Below, piece by piece: positions 7,562 through 15,174 of a DNA stretch of 17,404 nucleotides. The position numbers were made by a program, and so were the translations under genes. The notes under the pieces were generated by a model. That model did not search any database. It was given only the letters and a program-made list of their open reading frames with translations, and was not told where the DNA came from. The stretch covers positions 1 to 17,404 of the forward strand of contig JAGRBY010000085.1 in assembly GCA_020433835.1 (NCBI GenBank), read 5' to 3'. This DNA comes from Anaerolineae bacterium (GTDB lineage Bacteria > Chloroflexota > Anaerolineae > 4572-78 > J111). Position 1 is the first letter of the stretch. Every line of letters begins with the position of its first letter.

Positions 7562-9595
7562 TTAAGCCTGACCCAGAATACGTGAAGTGACCGTTTGCCA
7601 ATCCGGGGGTGCATCTTTGGGGTGCAAGATTTTTTGTAACGTTTTACTTAAACTTTGACATCGCCCATCAATTTCTTTTTGTAGACTGTCTCCTTTGTCT
7701 TGATAATTTGAACCTTGATTTATATGTAGGCAACGATAGGTGACATTACCCCAATTAGTCGTTTCACCTTCGACAAGAGGAGTTCGACTAACTAAAAGAA
7801 TATAAACATCGATGGGGTGATTGTTCTGAGAGTAAACACGACCAAGAATGTTCCAGCTAACTCTTTGGTAGGCTAAATCATTTTCCGACTCGGCCATAGG
7901 TGTTGACCGCGTCACAGATTTGATGTGTATCTGTTTATTGTCCTCCAATTTCTTAGTTAGTTTGGTCATAACTTCAGAGGTCAAAGGAATACCTTTTTTT
8001 CTAGGGATAACATCCGAAGCGGTTCTCTCTAGTTGGAAAGCAAAGATATTAGGGTTGATTATTAAATTCCCCTGAATTTGAGTCTTGTATTCAACCGAAA
8101 AACTTTGTTTACCTGTTTCGGCAGAGTGCCCGTTGGGAAACCAAAAGTGTTTAGGCTCAACCTTAACTCCAGATAGGGATGCCGTTTCTATAGAAAGACA
8201 AAAGTCAACTTTAATAGGTGTTTGAAACTCGGTCAGGGGTCGTGCAAAAGTGATGGTTAGAGGGTAATCTCGAGAATAATTTTTCTGACTTATCTCTTGA
8301 GAATTACCCGTTAAAATATCTTTCAAACGAATATTTTGCCACTGCACCATATTGTTATCTGTCGAAAGGCGGCCTCTGCTTTTAAGGATGGGTTTCTCTG
8401 TACTATTGGCAAAAGGGTATTTATCCACCTCAATCTTAACATATTCTAATCTAGCTTGAGTCAGATTTTGCCAGAAGTCATTAGCAACTACATCGTCCTC
8501 CAGTGGCTGATATCGCCAATCGCGTAGATATTCTCGGTCTGACAGAACATCGAACTCTAGTTGTAAGGTGTGTCCTCCGCTTAAGTTTTTCACCGTCGGT
8601 CTGACCCACAACAAAGCTCGCGTCATCGCGCCAGGGATATTTCCTCTGGTAAAAATCGCTTCGGGAATAATCTCATAATTGTAACGGGCTATTGTATACC
8701 AGTCAGCAATTTTGGTATCCATTATTTGGTCAAAAGATCTTTTCATAGCCAAAACTTGTTGGTCAGACTGGTGTTGGGCATAAGGCGACCAATCAACGGA
8801 GAGCCAACCTAAATTAAATTCGTTACTACTAGAAAAACCATATTTTTTACCCTTCTTGGTATATGCTTCGCGGACTTTTTGGATGTCTTCATTTCTGAGA
8901 AAAGTCTCCAAAGCAATGTCACCATGTCCTTTGGTCATTTTGAGTTGCGGCGGTTCTGTCGCGGAAAGGATCATTTCTAATTCAACCTTCTCCGTAACAG
9001 AAACATTGTAAAATTCGCTCAATAGGGGTATAGCATCCACTGGACGGCTCATAGAACGCGTATAGAATACCCAATGTTGATACCATCCAACGGCAATCAA
9101 AAACAGACCGAGCACCAAAATAGAAAAAGGAACTAAGGTAACGGCCCACATTGTCGATAAAAGGGGAGACAGAAAGATCCACGCTTCATTTAGCGGAAGC
9201 AATTCAAACCCTCTTCTTATCCTTTCAATCGCTCCTAAATCAAACATTTGCCTAAGAAGTACAAACAACCAGCCTCCCCCAAAAATAGACACCAGTACAC
9301 CAGGGAGTATGAGTACTTTGCGAGGAGAGTAGGGTAGGAAATGGGCGTGCGTTTGGCAATGGGCAGCTTTGGCATTACCACCCCGCAATATACGGGCTAA
9401 TTCTAAACTGGGGTCTTGGTAAATGGCCGATCCAAATTCGGATTTGCGAGACAAAAAACGGCCACAATGATGACAAATATTGGTAACCTTAAAACTGTCG
9501 GTCTTATAGCAACTTACTTTACTGTGATCATCTGATAGTAAAGATTCTTCTTCCGGCTTAATATCATTGAAAACAGTATACACTTTGGTCGTCAT
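7562..9595 (-). CDS. Two-helix membrane protein with N-terminal Cys/His motif
   Basis: 677 residues, unrecognised as a family. The N-terminal 90 residues contain C29, C41-H-H-C44, C80, H83 and H85, arranged like a zinc-binding B-box or treble-clef-type site. Two hydrophobic helices follow, about 94-116 and 145-175. Basic residues before the first (PYSPRK) and after the second suggest both ends face the cytoplasm. The remaining 500 residues are soluble and strand-rich with no motif I can name. The ATG directly follows the TAA of the gene upstream (TAAATG), with GGAGGAGAG just before it, so translation is coupled. Its central place between the cytoplasmic and surface members of the operon suggests a membrane hub; this is inference. 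Confidence 0.75.
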   Translation of the reverse strand: MTTKVYTVFNDIKPEEESLLSDDHSKVSCYKTDSFKVTNICHHCGRFLSRKSEFGSAIYQDPSLELARILRGGNAKAAHCQTHAHFLPYSPRKVLILPGVLVSIFGGGWLFVLLRQMFDLGAIERIRRGFELLPLNEAWIFLSPLLSTMWAVTLVPFSILVLGLFLIAVGWYQHWVFYTRSMSRPVDAIPLLSEFYNVSVTEKVELEMILSATEPPQLKMTKGHGDIALETFLRNEDIQKVREAYTKKGKKYGFSSSNEFNLGWLSVDWSPYAQHQSDQQVLAMKRSFDQIMDTKIADWYTIARYNYEIIPEAIFTRGNIPGAMTRALLWVRPTVKNLSGGHTLQLEFDVLSDREYLRDWRYQPLEDDVVANDFWQNLTQARLEYVKIEVDKYPFANSTEKPILKSRGRLSTDNNMVQWQNIRLKDILTGNSQEISQKNYSRDYPLTITFARPLTEFQTPIKVDFCLSIETASLSGVKVEPKHFWFPNGHSAETGKQSFSVEYKTQIQGNLIINPNIFAFQLERTASDVIPRKKGIPLTSEVMTKLTKKLEDNKQIHIKSVTRSTPMAESENDLAYQRVSWNILGRVYSQNNHPIDVYILLVSRTPLVEGETTNWGNVTYRCLHINQGSNYQDKGDSLQKEIDGRCQSLSKTLQKILHPKDAPPDWQTVTSRILGQA

Positions 9596-11332
9596 TTAAC
9601 TCTCCTCCAAGGCTGCTGCAGTTACTGATGTAAAGTACTGCTCTAAATCTATTTGAACTTCGTCAAGTAAGCGATTCGCCACATTGCTATGCCCACTCAT
9701 CTTGACCCATAAGTCAACATCTAATGTCCCCAAAGAGATTGTTCGAGTCAATGTTTCTTGTTTCTTATTGTAAGTGATAGTATGTTTTCCTTGTCTCACC
9801 TGTCCCACTACTTTTGCTACTATATGATCCTCATAGGCCCCTTGTCGAATAGCAAAAATTGTTTCAGAAAAGCTTTTCCCCTCATTATTATTAAAATTTG
9901 AATAGGGCAGAACGGTTAATTGATGGTTGCTTAAGATATGTCTTATGTTATCGAGATGATTGTTTTGGAAGACAACCCCCTCAAAGTGGAGTCTGCGACG
10001 GGCACTGAACGACCTCTTAGCGAAGACCTCTGCCATATCAATCTCAAAATCAAGAACCAACCAGGTCCGATAGATTTTTACGATTTTCTCATCGATCTCT
10101 GGTCCCTCCTCAGAAGCCCAATCGACTTGCAGCTTGGAAATAGGTTCATCAATGCGTAGAACGAGACACCCCTCTAATTCCGGTAAGTCTTTTATCGGAG
10201 AGATAATATCTAGATAGAATTTTAGCTCATACAAATTTTTATCTTTATTCCAAATTAAATAAAGATCGCTGAGTTTTTCCAACAGAGACTCTGATTTCTC
10301 TAAATTTGGAGATTTTTTCCTCAACTCTAAGGTTTTTCGCTGAGGATTATAGAGCCACACCGTCTTGAATTTATCAATAGACCTCTCGATTTCTGTCGAG
10401 ATAAAATGTCTAATGTAGGGGGTTTTAAACTCTATATAACTTAGCTGAACCTTATGAAATAATTCATTAATTAGCTGTGTTAAAGATGATAAATTATGTT
10501 TATCTTGTAGAGCTGGGATCTTTGCCAAGAGGTCTTGCTGTTTAATTACTCTCTTTTTGCGACCTTCTAACAACGATTCAAGTTCTTCTCGCTTCTCTTT
10601 GGCCTTGTTTAAATTCTCCTTAATCTCTATAATTTCACTATCATCTATCATTTCATCTTTCTTTTTTTTCTTATTTTTTTCTTTTAACTGGTTTTGTAAC
10701 TTTTCGGCATCCTCTTTTACGTTTTCGCTTTCTATTTCAAGTGCCTTTACAATTCGTTCAACATCTTGTTGTGTTAGATAACTGGCCTCACTGCTAATAT
10801 TTAATTGCAAGCGGAGAGTATCAAGAAAACTTACGCCAAATTCTTGGAGTCCATCGAGGCCCGAACCATCCACAATCTCAGCATCCAAAAAGATAGGTCT
10901 TGAAGAGATAATACCTACTTCTGGGTCAAGGAGGTATTTGAATTTGATCGATGATCGGTGATGCTTGTCTAACTTTACAGGATAAATCGGTATCTTGAGT
11001 GGTACTCCGTCAGTTTTTAGAGGCGGGTCCCATGTTGTTGCCTTGTACTCCGATAGGGCTAGATATCCATAAGGTTTTTTATCTGAGACAATCTTTTTCT
11101 TGTACTTCGCTTGCTGCTTCTTGGAGTGCTTTGGAATAAGTACTTCGATAGTTCCTTCGCTAATTATCTCTGATTCGTCAATGAAAGTGCGTTCTCCTAT
11201 GTATGCTTTGTAACGCAACATTTCCTCTACTACGATCTGCACTTCTGTAATCTCTTGGTCTTTATGAAACAAATCTTTGACCTGTGACTTAAACTTAGGC
11301 CAGGACGATTGAATAGAGTCCCAGACACCCAT
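9596..11332 (-). CDS. Coiled-coil protein of unknown function
   Basis: 578 residues, no signal peptide or membrane helix, so probably cytoplasmic. Residues about 30-180 and 300-578 look like strand-rich globular parts, and about 185-275 is a long charged coiled coil with a Lys run (KNKKKKK, about 219-225) and heptad-like leucines. The C-terminal part has segments such as TISLGTLDVDLWVKMSGHS. I recognise no catalytic motif. The ATG at 11332 is chosen over an upstream TTG (11392) because a perfect AGGAGG lies 6 nt before it (11339-11344); the upstream start would overlap the preceding gene. It begins 23 nt after the kinase-like gene and its stop abuts the ATG of the two-helix membrane protein, which suggests a fixed stoichiometric relation with these neighbours. 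It could be a scaffold. Confidence 0.75.
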   Translation of the reverse strand: MGVWDSIQSSWPKFKSQVKDLFHKDQEITEVQIVVEEMLRYKAYIGERTFIDESEIISEGTIEVLIPKHSKKQQAKYKKKIVSDKKPYGYLALSEYKATTWDPPLKTDGVPLKIPIYPVKLDKHHRSSIKFKYLLDPEVGIISSRPIFLDAEIVDGSGLDGLQEFGVSFLDTLRLQLNISSEASYLTQQDVERIVKALEIESENVKEDAEKLQNQLKEKNKKKKKDEMIDDSEIIEIKENLNKAKEKREELESLLEGRKKRVIKQQDLLAKIPALQDKHNLSSLTQLINELFHKVQLSYIEFKTPYIRHFISTEIERSIDKFKTVWLYNPQRKTLELRKKSPNLEKSESLLEKLSDLYLIWNKDKNLYELKFYLDIISPIKDLPELEGCLVLRIDEPISKLQVDWASEEGPEIDEKIVKIYRTWLVLDFEIDMAEVFAKRSFSARRRLHFEGVVFQNNHLDNIRHILSNHQLTVLPYSNFNNNEGKSFSETIFAIRQGAYEDHIVAKVVGQVRQGKHTITYNKKQETLTRTISLGTLDVDLWVKMSGHSNVANRLLDEVQIDLEQYFTSVTAAALEES

Positions 11333-11338
11333 TTTGTA

Positions 11339-11344
11339 CCTCCT
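11339..11344 (-). promoter_or_regulatory. Shine-Dalgarno site of the coiled-coil gene
   Basis: A perfect AGGAGG on the minus strand sits 6 nt before ATG at 11332. It decides the start of this gene against the longer frame beginning with TTG at 11392. Confidence 0.85.
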
Positions 11345-11355
11345 GAATTTTGACT

Positions 11356-14289
11356 TTATGACAATAGTGTACCTATTGTTGCAGCCCCCCAAAAAGCAAT
11401 CTTTTTCGAGAGGTTCGAAATTTCTTCAGTAATCTTAAACTGCTCAGAGGCTAAACTGCCTAACAAATAAAGGGTTAAGCCTTGGTAATATTCACTCCAA
11501 TCTCTAGGTATGAACAGGTAATCTTGAGCCGCCTCACGAACTGCCAATATTGCTAACCAAGGTCTTTCAACCAATTGATTAGGCGGTGTCACAGAGTTTT
11601 GTCTACGATGATTTATCGTATGATGCAATTGGTTATAAAAAGTGTAAATACTTTCGGCTGGGAGACGGTGTTGATGTAAAATTTGGGGAACGAGCTTGGT
11701 AATAATTTCTGTCTCTAATTTGAGAAAGTCGTGTAGAGCATGATCTTGACAGCTATTTGAAAAATTTATCAAGCGAATATCATTACTTTCTTTATCTACC
11801 AATATGTTTTTTAAGTTCAGATTACCGTGAATACAGGCCAGATTTACATCACGAACTTGCCTCAATAGATTTGACTTCAGATGTAAAGGATTTGTAAGAA
11901 ATGGTCCATTAGACCAAGAAACCACATTGTGTGTAGGATTAATGGCTGACCCCATTACTTGTCTTACTTGATTGTCTAATTGTTCGTCCGAAGTGTTAAG
12001 AATCCGTTCATAACTGGATCGAAAATGAAATTCCAGGCTAGGTGTCGGGCGTTGAGTAATTTGTTTCAAACCATCAAACAGACGTTTTAGTATTAGCCGA
12101 GTGCCTTCAAATGTAGCCTGTTGTAAATAGCTATCAAGAGTCTGTGGTACAGAAGCGTTATGATGACCAGGTAAGCTATATGAAAGCCCCCCCCATTCTT
12201 TATTACCTTCCACTCCTAGAATTTGGGCAACAGGCGATGAACGGTAGCCAATACAGCTTTGATAAGCCCGCTTTTCCTTTTCAATAAGGTGATGTGCAGC
12301 TAATTTAACAAGTATGTGTGCCCCTGCGGCTGTCTGATCCATAATTGGACGTACTATCAAGAAATGATGTTTATCATGGTGTTGATCTAACTCTGCTTTA
12401 ATAACTACACGCTGATAATCAGAAAATAATCTTTTTAAGACTATCTCTGCTTCAGAGGGTAGAGCAAACTCAGTCGGGTTTTCAATAATCGGTTTTGGTG
12501 TTCCATCAGAAACCCGAATAGAGATATGCCACCCAACCACTCCCGCCGTTCCAAACGCCAACCTCGCCGACTTAACTCCATGACTCTCCACATACTTCAC
12601 CACTGCCAAACTATACAAAAACAACCCCGGTAAGTATTCCTTGATAAAATCACGCTTCACATACTGCACCGCCAACTCGCGTACCTTTTGAATAACCCAA
12701 TATGCCTTCCGCAAGATCGGATCATCCGGCACGGACACAGCCTCATCAAGCAAAGCCTCCTCAAACTGCAAATAATCAGCAAAAGAAAATGCAGCTTGGC
12801 TTAAGACCATCTGACGGATGTAGACCTCCAACTTAATAAAGTCATACAGATTATGACGCTCCTTAACTAGAGCGAAGTCGATCAGCCAACCATGCCCGGA
12901 CTCGTCGACCAAAATGTTACGCAGGTGGAGATCGCCATGGACGAGCGATTTTTTGCCGTCGAGGGTGCGGCTCAAGATTTTGGGGTAGAGATGGAGAGGG
13001 TTGGGGTATGTTTGACCGTTCCAGGTTAACGTTTCAGCCTGGGGATCGGCATCGGCTTCGGAGAAATTGGCGAAGGCAGAGGTCATGATCTGAGTCAGTC
13101 GGGCCGGACGGTTGTAGCGAACCTCACCGCGGATGGTGACGGCCTGGCCTACAGTAAAGTTCATCGCCACCGGTGTCTCGACTTTGACGACGATGCCCGG
13201 ATGGGTAGGATGTTGGAGTTTGAGGAGATTGGATTTTACTTTAGTAATGACTAATCCCTCGATGTGAACCAAGGTCTCAGGTTTGATGTCTGAATGTTCC
13301 ACCGGGATGTCGCCAGCGCTGAGAGGGTTATACCCATCAATAAAATCAGGTGTCTGCTCCATCGGCCAAATTCCATCTTGCGAAGCGGAGCGGACTCGCA
13401 CGCGCAGATGTTCAACCAGATGGGGGCCGTATTCAGCGTCAAAAAAGCAAACATGCGGCGCGGTTTGGTGATACCACTGCTCACCTAAAGCTTTATCGAG
13501 CAGTTCGGTTAGAGTTTGGGTGATGGCGTCTGCTGAGACCTGCTCATCCAAGAAGACCTCTTCCAACGTTCGGGTTTGGCCCAAGCGGCTGTCGCCGACA
13601 AAGTTGTAGATGATGCCGCCCAAACCCTGCCATTCAGCAAAGCGAGCCACTTCAGCGGCAACATAAGGATGGGCTTTTTTAACGTGATCGAGGTAATTTT
13701 GCTGTTCGCGCTTCAGCTCTGCGGGAGGACCAATTTTAACAATCTGTCGGGCCAGGTGGCGTCCGCGCTGGTCGATGGGGCGTACTAAAAATACGCGTGT
13801 TCCCCCGAAACCACCACCAAATTCTTTTTCGACTAGAACTTGCTGCTCGCCCTGATAGAGCTGCTGCACGAGCGCGATTTGCGTAGAGTCGAATTGTTTC
13901 AGGCCCGGCGGCAGTTGGACCTGCACCTTACTTCCAGGAGTCTCTACTCCTATAGATTCAGTACGATCCTCATCTTTGAAGCGACGTTCGAGAGCAGCTA
14001 ATTTGATTTGCACCTCATCTAGCTGCGTTTCGATGTGGCGCAGGTCGATTTGATATGCATTGGGAGAGGCTATTTCTTCCGTGCTGTTGGATTGATCGTG
14101 TGGTTCCGGCTCGTCTTTAATAGCGGCCAATTCTTCCTGCAAAACCTCAAGTTCCGTCTCGATATCCTCAATCTCGATCAGAATCGCCGGATCGGTACGA
14201 ATGCCGATTAAGGCCCGCTGTTCTTTGAGCTTTTGTAAACGCCGGGTATGATTGGTGATCAATTTCTGTAAATGCGCTTTATTAGACAA
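11356..14289 (-). CDS. Tandem APH-type kinase and pseudokinase protein
   Basis: 977 residues from the TTG at 14289 (990 from the longer TTG start at 14328; numbers here use the longer frame). An N-terminal helical segment (15-70, KLITNHTRRLQKLKEQRAL) resembles coils found at the front of STAND and CHAT proteins. A second helix covers about 92-118. Domain 1 (about 145-590) is kinase-like: Gly-rich loop FGGGFGGT (170-177), Lys198 in QIVKIG, catalytic loop HGDLHLRN (464-471), and Asp484 in LIDFA. It carries about 110 extra residues (about 315-425), part of which looks OB-fold-like. Domain 2 (about 625-960) is clearly homologous (NPLHL, FLKLE, VREAAQDY match domain 1) but reads HGNLNLKN (834-841) and LINFS (853-857), so both acidic catalytic residues are Asn, and the Gly loop is lost; Lys675 remains. 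The kinase resembles, from memory, a ternary-complex-associated domain (TCAD9-like) of conflict systems. Base composition shifts near 12500. Substrate unknown. Confidence 0.8.
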   Translation of the reverse strand: MSNKAHLQKLITNHTRRLQKLKEQRALIGIRTDPAILIEIEDIETELEVLQEELAAIKDEPEPHDQSNSTEEIASPNAYQIDLRHIETQLDEVQIKLAALERRFKDEDRTESIGVETPGSKVQVQLPPGLKQFDSTQIALVQQLYQGEQQVLVEKEFGGGFGGTRVFLVRPIDQRGRHLARQIVKIGPPAELKREQQNYLDHVKKAHPYVAAEVARFAEWQGLGGIIYNFVGDSRLGQTRTLEEVFLDEQVSADAITQTLTELLDKALGEQWYHQTAPHVCFFDAEYGPHLVEHLRVRVRSASQDGIWPMEQTPDFIDGYNPLSAGDIPVEHSDIKPETLVHIEGLVITKVKSNLLKLQHPTHPGIVVKVETPVAMNFTVGQAVTIRGEVRYNRPARLTQIMTSAFANFSEADADPQAETLTWNGQTYPNPLHLYPKILSRTLDGKKSLVHGDLHLRNILVDESGHGWLIDFALVKERHNLYDFIKLEVYIRQMVLSQAAFSFADYLQFEEALLDEAVSVPDDPILRKAYWVIQKVRELAVQYVKRDFIKEYLPGLFLYSLAVVKYVESHGVKSARLAFGTAGVVGWHISIRVSDGTPKPIIENPTEFALPSEAEIVLKRLFSDYQRVVIKAELDQHHDKHHFLIVRPIMDQTAAGAHILVKLAAHHLIEKEKRAYQSCIGYRSSPVAQILGVEGNKEWGGLSYSLPGHHNASVPQTLDSYLQQATFEGTRLILKRLFDGLKQITQRPTPSLEFHFRSSYERILNTSDEQLDNQVRQVMGSAINPTHNVVSWSNGPFLTNPLHLKSNLLRQVRDVNLACIHGNLNLKNILVDKESNDIRLINFSNSCQDHALHDFLKLETEIITKLVPQILHQHRLPAESIYTFYNQLHHTINHRRQNSVTPPNQLVERPWLAILAVREAAQDYLFIPRDWSEYYQGLTLYLLGSLASEQFKITEEISNLSKKIAFWGAATIGTLLS

Positions 14290-14293
14290 GATA

Positions 14294-14758
14294 TCACCTC
14301 TCCTGAAGGTCTTGCAGTCGTCGGGCAATCATGGTGGCAAACTGCTCTATCGATTGGCCGGGTTCGGGAACGATCCACATAATAGGGCATTCCAGACCAA
14401 TAAGTTGATCGGTCAGTTCAGCTACGTGAGATCCTAAGCCCACGAACAGAGCTTGTTCTTCTATGCTTCGGCTTAACAACGCGCCTACCCTCGGATCAAT
14501 TTGCAGCCGACCTAGATGCCCCATTCCGCTGGGTAGAATTACCGCCAGAATGGGCGGTGGTTTTTCTAAAAGTCGATCCAGACTGCTGTCGGGGATAATC
14601 ATGAGACCGTGCGCCCCGTTGACCCGTCCAGATCGTAAGCCCACCACCAGCACGGCCAGACCGGCCTCGCGTAGGGTGATAAGCAAGAGCGTAACCGCCG
14701 TCTCCTCAAAGCCGTCAGTTAATAACAAGATAGCTTGGCCGTGATCGGTTTTTGGCAT
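14294..14758 (-). CDS. DJ-1/PfpI-like protein lacking the catalytic cysteine
   Basis: 154 residues, shorter than the usual 165-190 of the family. The opening AILLLTDGFEET (9-20) followed by LREAGLAVLVVGL (29-41) and HGLMIIPDSSL (50-60) matches the DJ-1/PfpI fold, including the conserved acidic residue in the GFEE turn. Where family members have the nucleophile elbow (IC-A/H-G), this protein has FVGLGSHVAEL (105-115), so Gly109 stands in the Cys position. The family includes proteases, glyoxalases, chaperones and amidotransferases that use that Cys; this member is therefore probably non-catalytic, perhaps ligand-binding or regulatory. The ATG follows AGGAATG at 7 nt. It is the first gene of the minus-strand operon, facing the STAND regulator across a 416-nt region. 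Confidence 0.82.
   Translation of the reverse strand: MPKTDHGQAILLLTDGFEETAVTLLLITLREAGLAVLVVGLRSGRVNGAHGLMIIPDSSLDRLLEKPPPILAVILPSGMGHLGRLQIDPRVGALLSRSIEEQALFVGLGSHVAELTDQLIGLECPIMWIVPEPGQSIEQFATMIARRLQDLQER
14295..14304 (-). promoter_or_regulatory. Shine-Dalgarno site of the kinase gene
   Basis: AGGAG overlapping GAGGTG lies just before the TTG at 14289, with GAGGTG at 5 nt spacing. It overlaps the end of the DJ-1-like gene, whose TGA (14294-14296) lies within it, so the two genes are tightly coupled. This site favours the 14289 start over the longer in-frame TTG at 14328, which would overlap the upstream gene by 35 nt. Confidence 0.75.
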
Positions 14759-14947
14759 TGCGCATTCCTAAATGGATGTTTTTCGCTTGCCTTTTACTTT
14801 ACTACGGCTAAACTTTGGTGACCTGCTTCAATACTTCAGAATTCTTTTTGATACTCTCAACTTCTTCGTTACTCTATCAACCTACACCGTGTCTCATTTG
14901 GTCAAATAGCAAAGTTGGATGTACTGAATTCAACCGCTAAGTACCAT

Positions 14948-14975
14948 TTACCAGTGCCCAGTTAGTTGATATAAT
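14948..14975 (+). promoter_or_regulatory. Candidate sigma-70 promoter for the STAND gene
   Basis: A perfect -10 box TATAAT (14970-14975) is preceded at 16 nt by TTACCA (14948-14953), a 4-of-6 match to the -35 consensus. It would give a leader of about 190 nt before the ATG at 15175. The box is by-eye only, in an AT-rich stretch, so chance occurrence is possible. Confidence 0.45.
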
Positions 14976-14985
14976 TGTTTTAAGT

Positions 14986-15006
14986 TTCTTAAGAATTATT
15001 TCTTAA
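14986..15006. promoter_or_regulatory. Candidate operator: palindrome and repeat of TTCTTAA
   Basis: TTCTTAAGAA (14986-14995) is a perfect 10-nt palindrome, and TTCTTAA recurs at 15000-15006, 14 nt from the first copy. It lies just downstream of the candidate -10 box, where a repressor would act. No binding protein is identified; the HTH of the neighbouring STAND protein is one possibility. Confidence 0.3.
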
Positions 15007-15174
15007 ATGAGGACAGGACATAGTTTTACTTCGGCTAATAAAAGTGTAATCCACAAATCGGATCGATAATTGACAAATCCAGGGCATGTCTCTGGCAAGT
15101 TTCGCGTTTTTGATGGCATTTTATTGAATCAGACGCTCGATGTTGATCCGGTCTCACATTCAGAAAGGACTGCG

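Larger units (their letters stand above)
14759..15174. other. Divergent intergenic region
   Basis: This separates the leftward operon from the rightward STAND/TPR genes. It contains the promoter and palindrome listed separately. Near 14849-14880 TTGATA and TATCAA form a small inverted repeat with 20 nt between the arms. I found no convincing promoter for the leftward genes by eye, though one must lie here if the operon is transcribed as a unit. No small gene is supported. Confidence 0.6.

Noticed and set aside
14759..14960. A promoter for the leftward operon
   Set aside because: Several TTGA-type hexamers on the minus strand were tried (for example near 14910-14920), but none has a good -10 partner at suitable spacing.
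15070..15075. TTGACA as a -35 box
   Set aside because: The hexamer is perfect but no -10-like hexamer lies 16-18 nt downstream.
15070..15174. A longer start (TTG at 15070) for the STAND gene
   Set aside because: No ribosome site, and the extra 35 residues do not look like the family; ATG at 15175 has AAGGA at 5 nt.
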